64,000 nucleotides of DNA from the NCBI RefSeq assembly GCF_050409585.1, contig NZ_JBNUPE010000002.1:1-64000 (forward strand), given 5' to 3'. A program made the translations under genes and the position numbers. Position 1 is the stretch's first letter. Each line of letters begins with the position of its first letter. The notes beneath the pieces are model-generated. The model had not been told where the DNA came from, did no database searches, and worked only from the letters and a program-made list of their open reading frames with translations. Source of the DNA: Facklamia sp050409585. Lineage in GTDB: Bacteria; Bacillota; Bacilli; Lactobacillales; Aerococcaceae. This document shows, in pieces, positions 31,948-40,010 of the stretch.

Positions 31948-32925
31948 ATGCAAAAAATTCGCTTAGCCATCGCAGGTTTCGATCAAGTGGGTCAAGCTAT
32001 TATGGAAGTTATGGATCAACACCAAGACTTAATTATCCAACATATCTTTAGCCGGCAAAGTAAGCAGGACTTCCCACAAGCCTTGCAGTCTTTGCCTATT
32101 CATCCCATGGAACAAGCACTTCACTTTAAAGAGTCTATTGATGTCTTGCTAGTCTGTAGGGGTACTACTGAGGATAATCCTGATAATCTAACGGAATATG
32201 CGGCTCATTTTAATTTAGTGGATACATATAATTTTTATGCTAAGCCAGCTCTTTTATTAAAATCGATCGATTCTATCAGTCAGGTTCACCATAAATTAGC
32301 CGTGATAGGTGTAGGGTGGAATCCTGGTATTTATACAATCAATCAATTATTGGCAGAAGCTGTGATGCCTCAAGCAACTAATTATCGTTTTATCGAAAAT
32401 GAATGGAGTCAAAAAATGAGTGAAACACTGGCTGGCATAGAAGGAGTAGCCCAAGCAAGTGTATATATCAAAGCCTCTCCTCAAAGTATACAAGCCATTT
32501 TAAAAGGGGAAGGTGCTGATTTGCGTTTTTCTGACTATCAAGAAAGAGTGGCTTACCTAGTTTTGGAAGAGGGAGTGAATCCTGACAGGATTCATGATCA
32601 AGTACAGGCCTTACCTAATTATCTTTCTCAAGTTGAAAGGAATATAAATTTTGTTTCGAGTGATCAGATGACCAAGCTTTCAAAGGAAGCCAAAGCGGGT
32701 CGGCTGATTCGGACCCTTTCAGACAATCAAGAGCTTACTACTTATGATTTGAGCTTAAGTTTTAATCACCCTCGATTTAATCAAGCCCATTTACTGCTGG
32801 CCTATGCCAGAGCGGTTTACCGTTTAGCTAGTGAAGGAAAATCAGGAGCCTTAACACAATTAGATGTTCCAGTGTCTTATTTAAGCAAGCACAGTCGACA
32901 AGAACTACTTAATCAGTATCTATAA
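31948..32925 (+). CDS. divergent meso-diaminopimelate dehydrogenase (Ddh)-like oxidoreductase
   Basis: A 325-residue NADP(H)-type Rossmann protein (IRLAIAGFDQVGQAIME) whose whole length lines up with Ddh: LVDTYNFY near 90-97, GVGWNPGIYTINQ near 121-133, SQKMSETLAGIEGV, and the C-terminal SGALTQLDV. As I recall Corynebacterium Ddh, these motifs read VDTYD and GWDPG; here Asn95 and Asn125 replace two aspartates of the active site, and the GFNH region is also changed. It may therefore act on another substrate or be inactive. AAAGGAGGTTCCT lies before the ATG, 15 bases after holA, so the two are likely co-transcribed. Confidence 0.6.
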   Translation: MQKIRLAIAGFDQVGQAIMEVMDQHQDLIIQHIFSRQSKQDFPQALQSLPIHPMEQALHFKESIDVLLVCRGTTEDNPDNLTEYAAHFNLVDTYNFYAKPALLLKSIDSISQVHHKLAVIGVGWNPGIYTINQLLAEAVMPQATNYRFIENEWSQKMSETLAGIEGVAQASVYIKASPQSIQAILKGEGADLRFSDYQERVAYLVLEEGVNPDRIHDQVQALPNYLSQVERNINFVSSDQMTKLSKEAKAGRLIRTLSDNQELTTYDLSLSFNHPRFNQAHLLLAYARAVYRLASEGKSGALTQLDVPVSYLSKHSRQELLNQYL

Positions 32926-32943
32926 AATGAAGTTCAACATAAA

Positions 32944-33039
32944 AAGCATCCTTCTTAAAACCTTTCGATTAGGGTCTGTAACAAGATTTATCGGCTTGTT
33001 GTTAGGCCCCTAATCAAACAAGGATTGACGAGGATGCTT
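32944..33039 (-). other. large multi-stem structured element downstream of rpsT
   Basis: Outer arms AAGCATCCT (32944-32952) and AGGATGCTT (33031-33039), middle arms GATTAGGG (32967-32974) and CCCTAATC (33008-33015), and an inner AACAAG/CTTGTT hairpin form a nested structure of about 96 bases. On the minus strand the outer stem ends in TTTTT, so it could be a second, elaborate terminator for rpsT, a small RNA or an inserted palindromic repeat. Confidence 0.5.
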
Positions 33040-33060
33040 GGTCTGATTAATCAGTAAAAC

Positions 33061-33083
33061 AAAAAAGCTCCCAATGGAAGCTC
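33061..33083 (-). terminator. terminator of rpsT
   Basis: On the minus strand AGCTTCC pairs with GGGAGCT (one G-T pair) around a 3-base loop, followed by a run of six T. Confidence 0.75.
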
Positions 33084-33088
33084 AATTA

Positions 33089-33349
33089 TTATTTAGCAGA
33101 TGCAATTAATTTAGCTAAACGAGATTTATCACGTGCTGCTTTGTTGTGATGAATTAAGCCTTTAGTTGCGGCAGAGTCAATAGCTTTAACTGCGGCTTGG
33201 TATAATGCTTGAACATCACCTTCGCCCGTTTCAACTGCTACGCGAACTTTTTTCATTGCAGTTCTTAAAGCAGAAACTTGAGTGCGTTTACGGCTAGAAA
33301 CTTTTTCAGTTTGACGTGTACGTTTTTTTGCTGATGCTGTATTGGCCAT
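33089..33349 (-). CDS. rpsT: 30S ribosomal protein S20
   Basis: An 86-residue basic helical protein that binds 16S rRNA. The start MANTASAKKRTRQTEK and LIHHNKAARDKSRL near the C-terminus are S20 signatures, and the length is normal. AGAGGTGACC lies before the ATG. It has its own consensus-like promoter and a small leader hairpin on the minus strand. Confidence 0.97.
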   Translation of the reverse strand: MANTASAKKRTRQTEKVSSRKRTQVSALRTAMKKVRVAVETGEGDVQALYQAAVKAIDSAATKGLIHHNKAARDKSRLAKLIASAK

Positions 33350-33379
33350 GAATGGTCACCTCTTTTCAATAAATCTAGT

Positions 33380-33438
33380 CTAAGTCTGAAAACTTAGTCA
33401 ACAAGAAATATTATACAGAAGACAATGTCAACTTGCAA
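33380..33438 (-). promoter_or_regulatory. rpsT promoter and leader hairpin
   Basis: Minus strand TTGCAA (33433-33438), 17-base spacer, TATAAT (33410-33415). The leader then contains CTAAGT-N6-ACTTAG (33380-33397), a perfect small hairpin that might take part in S20 autocontrol. Confidence 0.6.
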
Positions 33439-33535
33439 TAAAAATAAGTCAGATTATTTAATAAGCATTGAACTTGTGAGACAAGCAAAAGTTGTGTAAT
33501 TTATTAAGAGCAAAAGCATAAATGGAGGCGAGTTT

Positions 33536-35533
33536 TTGAAGAGTAATAAATTTAGGGTGGTATCACCTTATGAACCAGCTGGTGACCAACCCCAGGCAAT
33601 TAAAGAGTTAGCGGCTGGTTTAAGAGCAGGGAAAAAAGAGCAGATTTTACTTGGGGCTACTGGTACGGGTAAAACATATACAGTGGCTAAGGTAATTGAA
33701 GAAGTCAATAAACCAACATTGGTCCTAGCTCATAATAAAACACTAGCGGGTCAATTATATTCCGAATTATTAGAATTTTTCCCTGATAATGCGGTCGAAT
33801 ATTTTGTCTCCTACTATGATTATTATCAGCCAGAAGCCTATGTGCCATCTTCTGATACCTATATCGAAAAGGAATCCAGTGTCAATGACGAAATTGATAA
33901 GTTGCGTCATTCAGCTTCTTCTTCTTTATTAGAAAGAGACGATGTGATAGTAGTCGCCTCAGTGTCGTGTATTTATGGTTTGGTTGATCCGGACATGTAT
34001 CGTGAGCATGTACTTTCTTTACGTCAAGGTCAAGAAATTGCCCGTGACCAAGTGATGGCTCGTTTAGTCGACATGCAATTTGTTCGCAATGATATTGATT
34101 TTCAACGTGGAACCTTTAGAGCCCGTGGCGATGTCCTAGAAATCTTTTTAGCTTCAAGAGATAAAGAAGTCATTCGGATTGAGTTTTTCGGTGATGAAAT
34201 CGACCGTATCCGTGAAGTAGATGTTTTAACAGGTGAAATCAAAAAGGATGTCGAACACTATCCCATTTATCCGGCTACCCACTTCGTAGCTAATCAAAAA
34301 CAAACGCAAAGAGCAGTTGAAAGTATTCGTCAAGAATTAGAGGAAAGATTAGAAGTCTTACGCTCTGAGAATAAACTATTAGAAGCTCAGCGACTAGAGC
34401 AAAGAACTAACTATGATATTGAAATGTTATTGGAAATGGGCTATTGTTCAGGCATTGAAAACTATTCGCGCCATCTGGATGGGCGTGCACCAGGAGAGCC
34501 ACCTTATACGCTATTAGATTTCTTTCCTGATGATTTTCTAATCGTTGCTGACGAATCCCACATTACCATGCCGCAGATTCGTGGGATGTATAATGGTGAC
34601 CGGGCGCGTAAGGAGCAGTTGGTTGAATACGGCTTTCGTCTACCTTCAGCTGTGGATAATCGTCCACTTAAACTCAATGAGTTTGAAGACCATATTAATC
34701 AGATTGTTTATATCTCAGCCACACCAGGCCCTTATGAATTAGAACATACCAACCATGAATATGTCGAACAAATTATTCGTCCAACAGGTCTTTTGGATCC
34801 TGTTATAGAGGTTCGACCGATTAAGGGACAAATTGATGATTTAGTTTCCGAAATTAGTTTAAGAGTGGAAAGAAATGAACGTGTCTTTGTAACGACTTTA
34901 ACCAAAAAAATGTCTGAAGACTTAACCGATTATCTAAGGGAATTGGATATTAAGGTCAAATATCTGCATTCAGATATTGTGACTTTGGAGCGAACGGAAA
35001 TCATCCGTGATCTCAGATTAGGTGTTTTTGACGTCTTAATCGGGATTAACTTATTAAGAGAGGGACTAGATGTCCCTGAGGTATCACTGGTGACGATTTT
35101 AGATGCGGACAAGGAAGGCTTTTTAAGGTCAGAACGTGCCTTGGTACAAACAATTGGTCGAGCCGCTCGAAACCAAAACGGTCGCGTAATTATGTATGCA
35201 GACCGCATCACTAATTCTATGCAAAAAGCGATTGATGAGACAGAAAGACGACGCCAAATTCAAACAGCTTATAATAAAGAGCATGGTATCACACCGACGA
35301 CTATCAAAAAAGATATTCGCGACTTAATTCGTATCACTCACGATGTGGAAGCAGAAGATCGTCAAGAAAATGTCTTACTAGATTTCAAACAACTATCTCG
35401 GATGCAAAGAGAGGAAGAGCTGGAGCGTTTAACCATGTTGATGAAAGCTTATGCTAAAGAAATGAATTTTGAAAAAGCAGCCGAGACGCGTGATTTAATG
35501 ATGGAGTTGAAAGCGCATTTCAAGATAAAATAA
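33536..35533 (+). CDS. uvrB: excinuclease ABC subunit B
   Basis: A 665-residue nucleotide-excision repair helicase that receives damaged DNA from UvrA and recruits UvrC. Walker A LLGATGTGKTYTVAKV lies near residues 38-53, the DNA-clamping beta-hairpin YYDYYQPEAYVPSSDTYIEK near 92-111, DEAD-like box VADESHITMP near 336, motif VI QTIGRAARN near 538, and a C-terminal UVR motif (FEKAAETRDLMMELK). The TTG start has GGAGGCGAG upstream. No LexA box like those at 45.65 kb is visible upstream; a CTTGTGAGACAAG palindrome at 33473-33485 is of unknown meaning. Confidence 0.97.
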   Translation: MKSNKFRVVSPYEPAGDQPQAIKELAAGLRAGKKEQILLGATGTGKTYTVAKVIEEVNKPTLVLAHNKTLAGQLYSELLEFFPDNAVEYFVSYYDYYQPEAYVPSSDTYIEKESSVNDEIDKLRHSASSSLLERDDVIVVASVSCIYGLVDPDMYREHVLSLRQGQEIARDQVMARLVDMQFVRNDIDFQRGTFRARGDVLEIFLASRDKEVIRIEFFGDEIDRIREVDVLTGEIKKDVEHYPIYPATHFVANQKQTQRAVESIRQELEERLEVLRSENKLLEAQRLEQRTNYDIEMLLEMGYCSGIENYSRHLDGRAPGEPPYTLLDFFPDDFLIVADESHITMPQIRGMYNGDRARKEQLVEYGFRLPSAVDNRPLKLNEFEDHINQIVYISATPGPYELEHTNHEYVEQIIRPTGLLDPVIEVRPIKGQIDDLVSEISLRVERNERVFVTTLTKKMSEDLTDYLRELDIKVKYLHSDIVTLERTEIIRDLRLGVFDVLIGINLLREGLDVPEVSLVTILDADKEGFLRSERALVQTIGRAARNQNGRVIMYADRITNSMQKAIDETERRRQIQTAYNKEHGITPTTIKKDIRDLIRITHDVEAEDRQENVLLDFKQLSRMQREEELERLTMLMKAYAKEMNFEKAAETRDLMMELKAHFKIK

Positions 35534-35550
35534 GTAATAAAAATCTAACA

Positions 35551-35579
35551 TTGTAATTTTTAATGTATTCTCTTACAAT
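35551..35579 (+). promoter_or_regulatory. promoter of the folate operon
   Basis: TTGTAA (35551-35556) and TACAAT (35574-35579) separated by 17 bases, placing the start of transcription about 7 bases before the riboswitch. Confidence 0.65.
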
Positions 35580-35592
35580 ATAAGGGAATTCA

Positions 35593-35689
35593 AAAACAGA
35601 GTAGGTTATTTACGTAAAGTGCTTCTAGATGGGATGTCGCTAGAAGACGAAGTGATTCTCACGCGATAGATAATCGCCTCCGCTGTTTT
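35593..35689 (+). ncRNA. tetrahydrofolate (THF) riboswitch aptamer
   Basis: The conserved blocks of the folT/THF motif appear in order: CAGAGTAGGTTA at the start, TAAAGTG, a variable stem-loop containing GGGATGTCG, ACGAAG, a second variable arm with ACGC, and CGCCTCCGCTG at the end. P1 is closed by AAAACAG (35593-35599) with CTGTTTT (35683-35689). It sits between the promoter and folP and is followed by a terminator hairpin, so THF binding probably stops transcription of the operon when folate is plentiful. The block matches were judged by eye against the Streptococcus mutans example as I remember it. Confidence 0.85.
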
Positions 35690-35696
35690 CATCTTG

Positions 35697-35730
35697 TGGA
35701 GGGCACTCTTTTGAAGAGTGCTCTTTTTTT
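35697..35730 (+). terminator. expression-platform terminator of the THF riboswitch
   Basis: GAGGGCACTCTT pairs with AAGAGTGCTCTT around a 3-base loop (with G-T pairs), followed by TTTTTTT. It lies 10 bases behind the aptamer and before folP. Confidence 0.85.
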
Positions 35731-35762
35731 GAGTCAAACTATCTAAGTGGGGAGAGTAAAAC

Positions 35763-36755
35763 ATGCAAGTAAATCCAAAAAAACAGCCAGTCTTTCGCTT
35801 TAACCATCGTGAGATTAAGCATGGCGACCCGACCATTCTCTGTGGAATCGTCAATGTGACCCCAGATTCTTTTTCAGATGGAGGAAAATGGTTTGGTCTA
35901 GAAGTGGCCTGTAAGCGAGCGATGGAATTGATTAAGCAAGGTTGTCAAATGATTGATATCGGAGGAGAATCTACCCGTCCGGGGTCGACTTATGTGGCCG
36001 TAGAAGAAGAAATCCAACGTGTCGTCCCAGTTATCAAGGCCCTAAGAGCGCAATCTGATGTAATAATCTCAGTTGATACTTGGAAAGCTGAGGTTGCTCA
36101 AGCAGCGCTTGCAGCCGGAGCCGATATTATCAACGATATTACTGGACTTTTAGGTGACCCGCGCATGGCCTCAGTGATTGCACCAACTCAAGCTGGTGTC
36201 ATTGTGATGGCTAATCCAGTAATTGTCCGTCCAGACCATCCTTCCGCCAAGGTCTTTCCGCAGTTTGGAGCAGAAGGCGTCTTTAGCAAAGCAGAATTGG
36301 ACGCTTTTGCCAAAATGGACGCTGTTGAATTGATGGATAAGTATTTTGATAAGTCTTTAAAGTATGCGGCTGAAGCGGGTATCAAAAAAGACCGCATCGC
36401 ACTTGACCCAGGAATCGGCTTTGGTTTAACTAAACGTGAGAACTACCAATTAATCCATCAAGCCAATCGGATTCACCAAAAAGGCTTTACCTGCTTCTTA
36501 GGGGTTTCTCGTAAACGCTTTATTCAAAACACCCTGCAAGAAGCTGGCTTTAATGTAGATGTTGAAACCGAAGAAGGATTCAAACAAAGAGACGAAGGCT
36601 CTGCTGCCTTATCCGCTATCGCTGCTTTTATGGGTATCGAAATGCTTAGGGTTCATGTGGGAAGCTCTCACCGGATTGCTTCGTTAATTGGTAACCACTT
36701 GCGCTTATCTGATGGCTTAGAGGATACAAATTTTGCTGCTTATCCACTTAAATAG
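35763..36755 (+). CDS. folP: dihydropteroate synthase
   Basis: A 330-residue TIM-barrel enzyme joining pABA to hydroxymethyl-dihydropterin diphosphate; the sulfonamide target. Motifs: GIVNVTPDSFSDGG near residues 29-42, GGESTRPGS near 74-82, SVDTWKAEV, NDITGLLGD, ALDPGIGFGLTKREN near 217-231 and LGVSRKRFI. The central loop NPVIVRPDHPSAKVFPQFG resembles streptococcal FolP and explains the length above 280. First gene of the operon. GGGGAGAGTAAAAC lies before the ATG. Confidence 0.96.
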   Translation: MQVNPKKQPVFRFNHREIKHGDPTILCGIVNVTPDSFSDGGKWFGLEVACKRAMELIKQGCQMIDIGGESTRPGSTYVAVEEEIQRVVPVIKALRAQSDVIISVDTWKAEVAQAALAAGADIINDITGLLGDPRMASVIAPTQAGVIVMANPVIVRPDHPSAKVFPQFGAEGVFSKAELDAFAKMDAVELMDKYFDKSLKYAAEAGIKKDRIALDPGIGFGLTKRENYQLIHQANRIHQKGFTCFLGVSRKRFIQNTLQEAGFNVDVETEEGFKQRDEGSAALSAIAAFMGIEMLRVHVGSSHRIASLIGNHLRLSDGLEDTNFAAYPLK

Positions 36756-36763
36756 GAGGAGTT

Positions 36764-37114
36764 ATGTTTAAGATAAAATTAAATAACATGCGTTTTTATT
36801 CGCATATTGGCTATTTTCCTGAAGAGAAGAAATTAGGTCAAAATATCGCTGTTGATCTGACGGTGACCATGAAGGCCAGTCTCACGCGAGATGATTTAAA
36901 TGAAACAGTCTCTTATGCGCATTTTTATGATCTAGTTGCTGAATATATAAAAAAAACACGGGTCGACTTGATTGAAACAGTTGCTTTTGACCTTTTAGAT
37001 TTAATAAAACAATCCAATCCACAACTAATTAGTCAGGTCAAAGTCAATGTTCGCAAATTACAATTACCCATCGATGGTATTTTAGATTCTGCCGAAATTG
37101 AATTGGAGGGATAG
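36764..37114 (+). CDS. folB: dihydroneopterin aldolase
   Basis: A 116-residue enzyme that cleaves dihydroneopterin to hydroxymethyl-dihydropterin and glycolaldehyde. The N-terminal RFYSHIGYFPEEKKLGQ (usual family form: F.G.HG...E...GQ) and ETVSYAHFYDLV with the mid-protein Tyr-Ala and the later LIETVAFDLLD, plus the C-terminal KPxxPI-like KLQLPIDGI, fit FolB. AGGAGG lies before the ATG, 8 bases after folP. Confidence 0.93.
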   Translation: MFKIKLNNMRFYSHIGYFPEEKKLGQNIAVDLTVTMKASLTRDDLNETVSYAHFYDLVAEYIKKTRVDLIETVAFDLLDLIKQSNPQLISQVKVNVRKLQLPIDGILDSAEIELEG

Positions 37115-37117
37115 AGG

Positions 37118-37618
37118 ATGGCAACTGTTTATCTGAGTGTCGGATCTAACTTAGGAGATCGGATGGCTAATCTGCGAAAGGGGCAAGAGCTGTTAGCGAC
37201 TCATCCACAAATTGAAGTCTTAAAAGCCTCGGCCTATTATCAGACTTCTCCAGTAGGAGGAGTCGTGCAAGATGACTTCATTAATCAAGCTCTCGCCATT
37301 GAAACAGACTTAGATCCTTATGACTTATTGGACTACCTTCATGAAATAGAAGCCAAGTTACTAAGAAAGCGATTGATCGTTTGGGGACCTAGAACTTTAG
37401 ATATGGATATCTTATATTTTGGCCATCTAGAAAGTGAAGACCCTCAGCTAACTTTACCGCATCCCGAAATAATGAACCGTTTGTTTGTGTTAATTCCTTT
37501 AAAAGAAATTATTGACACCAATTTTTATGCTTATTGTCAAATTAATCAAGCCATTGAACATTTAGAAAAGACACAAGACCAAAGAATAGAAAGAGTGGTA
37601 GAAAATGAAAGAAATTAA
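37118..37618 (+). CDS. folK: 2-amino-4-hydroxy-6-hydroxymethyldihydropteridine diphosphokinase
   Basis: A 166-residue HPPK that transfers diphosphate from ATP to the pterin alcohol before FolP acts. Signatures are VYLSVGSNLGDRMANL near residues 4-19, YYQTSPVGGVVQDDFIN near 41-57 and WGPRTLDMDILYFG near 92-105 with the metal-binding Asp pair. Length is normal for the family. It starts 3 bases after folB and overlaps folE by 14 bases. Confidence 0.95.
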   Translation: MATVYLSVGSNLGDRMANLRKGQELLATHPQIEVLKASAYYQTSPVGGVVQDDFINQALAIETDLDPYDLLDYLHEIEAKLLRKRLIVWGPRTLDMDILYFGHLESEDPQLTLPHPEIMNRLFVLIPLKEIIDTNFYAYCQINQAIEHLEKTQDQRIERVVENERN

Positions 37619-38189
37619 TTTGAATCGTATAGAAGAATTAGTTCGTGAGCTTTTAATCGAAATCGGAGAAGACCCAGATCGTGAGGGGCTCATTGAAACA
37701 CCTAAACGTGTTGCCAAGTCGCTAAAGGAAATTACAGCTTCTACTCGCTTAGAAGAATTTACGGAAGGAAAAATGTTCCCAACCGATGCCAGTCCTAATC
37801 AACAAATGGTGGCAGTCAATAATATCCCTTTTTATTCTATGTGTGAACATCATATGTTACCCTTTTTTGGGAATGTTCATGTAGGCTATCTTCCACAAGA
37901 TGGACAAATTATTGGCCTGTCAAAAATACCAAGATTGGTAAACTATGCTGCAAGAAAGTTAAATGTGCAAGAAAATATTACGCGTGAAGTCGCTGAGGTT
38001 TTGATGGAGATTACCCATGCTAAGGGAGTAGCTGTGGTGGTTGATGCCCGTCATATGTGTGTGGAAATGCGCGGGGTCCAAAAAGTCAACTCCATTACCC
38101 GTACCAATTATTATTTAGGCGCCTTTGATGAAGATGTTCAGTTGCGGAATGAATTTCTGCAGTCTTTACCTAAGGTGAACGCCTTATGA
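37605..38189 (+). CDS. folE: GTP cyclohydrolase I (FolE1)
   Basis: A 194-residue zinc enzyme making dihydroneopterin triphosphate from GTP, the first folate step. Zinc ligands are in YSMCEHHMLPFFG (Cys and His near residues 78-81) and in ARHMCVEMRGVQK near 147-159. VGYLPQDGQIIGLSKIPRLV is the substrate-binding strand and loop. Placed inside the operon between folK and folC, overlapping both. Family and length are unambiguous. Confidence 0.97.
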   Translation: MKEINLNRIEELVRELLIEIGEDPDREGLIETPKRVAKSLKEITASTRLEEFTEGKMFPTDASPNQQMVAVNNIPFYSMCEHHMLPFFGNVHVGYLPQDGQIIGLSKIPRLVNYAARKLNVQENITREVAEVLMEITHAKGVAVVVDARHMCVEMRGVQKVNSITRTNYYLGAFDEDVQLRNEFLQSLPKVNAL

Positions 38190-39460
38190 TTAACAGTTTG
38201 ACCGATGATTTACCAACTATTCTTTATGGTGAAGGAGACCGTCTAAGTGTTTTAAAAGCCATGTTGAAACAATTGGGCCAACCGGACCAAACCGTTAAAA
38301 TCATCCATATTGCGGGAACTAATGGTAAGGGGTCAACTGCTAATATGATTTCTCATTTATTACTTGCTCATGGATATCGCACAGGACTATTTACCAGTCC
38401 TCATTTATATTCAGAATGTGAAAGTATTAAAGTCAATGACCAAATGATTAGTCAGTCAGATTTTAGCTGTATCATGGCGGAAGTTCACCGAGCGGCGATT
38501 GTGTTAGGCTTAGACCCACAAAAAGATTTGTCACAATTTGAGACCACCTTTTTGATTGGGATCCTTTATTATGCCCATTTAGCCTGTGATTATCTAGTTT
38601 TAGAATGTGGTGTAGGTGGGGGCCTTGATGCGACCAATGCAATTAGCCACTCTGAATATGCCATCTTTACTAAAATTGGTATGGATCATTTAAATTTACT
38701 GGGGGATTCTTTGCAAGCTATCGTAGAGACTAAAGCTGGTATTATCCGTTCAAATCAACAAGTCATTGTGGCGCCGAACCAAAAGAACGGAGTGGTTGAG
38801 CGCCTTAAACAAATAAGCTCGGAGCAAAAAAGTTCTTTCCATGATAGCTCTGACCAAAAGATTGTTTACAAGCGTCCACATTATTTTCAAGTGGAACTAA
38901 ATCAAAAAAGTTTTGAACTCTACTTGCCCTTATTAGGGACTTTCCAAAATGAAAATTTAAAGACCGTCTTTAAATGGTATCAAGTATGGTTGGAAAGTGA
39001 ACAACCTTCTCCTATAGAGACTGACATGACAAAAGCTTTTAAAGACTTAAGAATGGTAGGACGTTTTGAAAAAGTGCAAAGCACTCCCGACATTATCCTA
39101 GATGCTGCTCATAATTTAGATGCCATTCAAGAATTAATCTCTAGCATCCAATCATTATATGCTGGTCAAAAGTTGAGCATTTTGTGTGGTTTTCTCAAAG
39201 ACAAAGATATACCGGCTATTCTAGATGAATTATTAAAATTAACTGCTGATTTTTATGTGACCCAGCCCGATTTTCCAGATCGAGCGATGGATACCAAAGA
39301 GCTAGCAAAACTTTTTGAACAAAAAGGAAGCTCAGTGATTTCTTATCCGGATAGTCGTGCAGGCTTAAAACAACTGATGGAAGACCAAGACGATCCTATT
39401 ATGGTTGTGGGATCTTTCCATCTGATAAAAAAAGTGAGGGATTTGTTTGCAACAAATTAA
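38186..39460 (+). CDS. folC: folylpolyglutamate synthase / dihydrofolate synthase
   Basis: A 424-residue Mur-ligase-like ATPase that adds glutamate to dihydropteroate and to folates. ATP loop HIAGTNGKGSTANMI near residues 40-54, RTGLFTSPHL near 66, LECGVGGGLDATNAI near 142-156, and the C-terminal FLKDKDIPAIL and DSRAGLK regions are seen. It overlaps folE by the ATGA tetranucleotide and the next gene by 14 bases, indicating translational coupling. Whether it has both activities is not decided by sequence. Confidence 0.94.
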   Translation: MINSLTDDLPTILYGEGDRLSVLKAMLKQLGQPDQTVKIIHIAGTNGKGSTANMISHLLLAHGYRTGLFTSPHLYSECESIKVNDQMISQSDFSCIMAEVHRAAIVLGLDPQKDLSQFETTFLIGILYYAHLACDYLVLECGVGGGLDATNAISHSEYAIFTKIGMDHLNLLGDSLQAIVETKAGIIRSNQQVIVAPNQKNGVVERLKQISSEQKSSFHDSSDQKIVYKRPHYFQVELNQKSFELYLPLLGTFQNENLKTVFKWYQVWLESEQPSPIETDMTKAFKDLRMVGRFEKVQSTPDIILDAAHNLDAIQELISSIQSLYAGQKLSILCGFLKDKDIPAILDELLKLTADFYVTQPDFPDRAMDTKELAKLFEQKGSSVISYPDSRAGLKQLMEDQDDPIMVVGSFHLIKKVRDLFATN

Positions 39461-39980
39461 TGCAGCAGAGCTTTTGAATAATGCGCAAGAATTGATTAAA
39501 GTCTCACCCTTCTTTAATCAGAAGAAGTTTTTAAGGCTCCAAGAAATAATGGATCAATATCCTGCAAGCAATCTCTTGGACCGCAAAAGTCCATTGCACT
39601 TATCAGCTTCAGCCTTGGTTTTTCAAGATCAGTCTTTAGTTTTTATTCATCATCCTTATTTACATAAAACTTTATTACCCGCAGGACACGTGGAAATAGG
39701 GGAGACCCCTCAAACAACAGCCTTGCGTGAGCTATACGAAGAAACGGGTTTAAAATTCACCTCCCTTACTCAGTCCGAATTAGTAGACCTTAATCTATTT
39801 GCCATCCCCGCTAACCCACAAAAAGGCGAAGGGGCTCATTATCATCTAGATTTTAGGTACTACTTCCAAGGGACCACTAAACAAAGCGCTCAATCAGAAT
39901 TGGCTGTTCACTTATTAGCAGAAGATCAAGCTCCAGACGAATTTCAGCCCTATTTCCAATTAATTAAGAAAACCCCTTGA
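39447..39980 (+). CDS. NUDIX hydrolase at the end of the folate operon (candidate dihydroneopterin triphosphate pyrophosphatase)
   Basis: A 177-residue protein with a full Nudix box GHVEIGETPQTTALRELYEE plus TGL (residues about 78-100), matching GX5EX7REUXEEXGU. It is translationally coupled to folC by a 14-base overlap. The pathway in this operon lacks an enzyme to remove diphosphate from dihydroneopterin triphosphate, and a Nudix protein does this in Lactococcus and E. coli, so that role is the simplest inference. TTG start with GTGAGGG upstream. Nudix substrates cannot be fixed from sequence. Confidence 0.8.
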   Translation: MQQINAAELLNNAQELIKVSPFFNQKKFLRLQEIMDQYPASNLLDRKSPLHLSASALVFQDQSLVFIHHPYLHKTLLPAGHVEIGETPQTTALRELYEETGLKFTSLTQSELVDLNLFAIPANPQKGEGAHYHLDFRYYFQGTTKQSAQSELAVHLLAEDQAPDEFQPYFQLIKKTP

Positions 39981-40005
39981 TTATGAGACTGCTTTAAACT
40001 ATAAT
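39977..40005 (+). promoter_or_regulatory. rpsO promoter
   Basis: TTGATT (39977-39982), 17-base spacer, TATAAT (40000-40005). The -35 overlaps the stop codon of the Nudix gene. Confidence 0.7.
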
Positions 40006-40010
40006 TAATC

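Noticed and set aside
33473..33485. CTTGTGAGACAAG palindrome upstream of uvrB as a LexA box
   Set aside because: It does not fit CGAACRNRYGTTYG, unlike the three sites at 45635-45706; its role remains open.
34930..35211. Long antisense open frames inside uvrB, and similar ones in pnp, plsX and the ABC genes
   Set aside because: They follow the codon pattern of the sense gene, lack ribosome-binding sites and give low-complexity basic products.
35763..36755. FolP of 330 residues as an unusual fusion or insertion
   Set aside because: The extra central segment (NPVIVRPDHPSAKVFPQFG) resembles streptococcal dihydropteroate synthases as I remember them, so this is ordinary.
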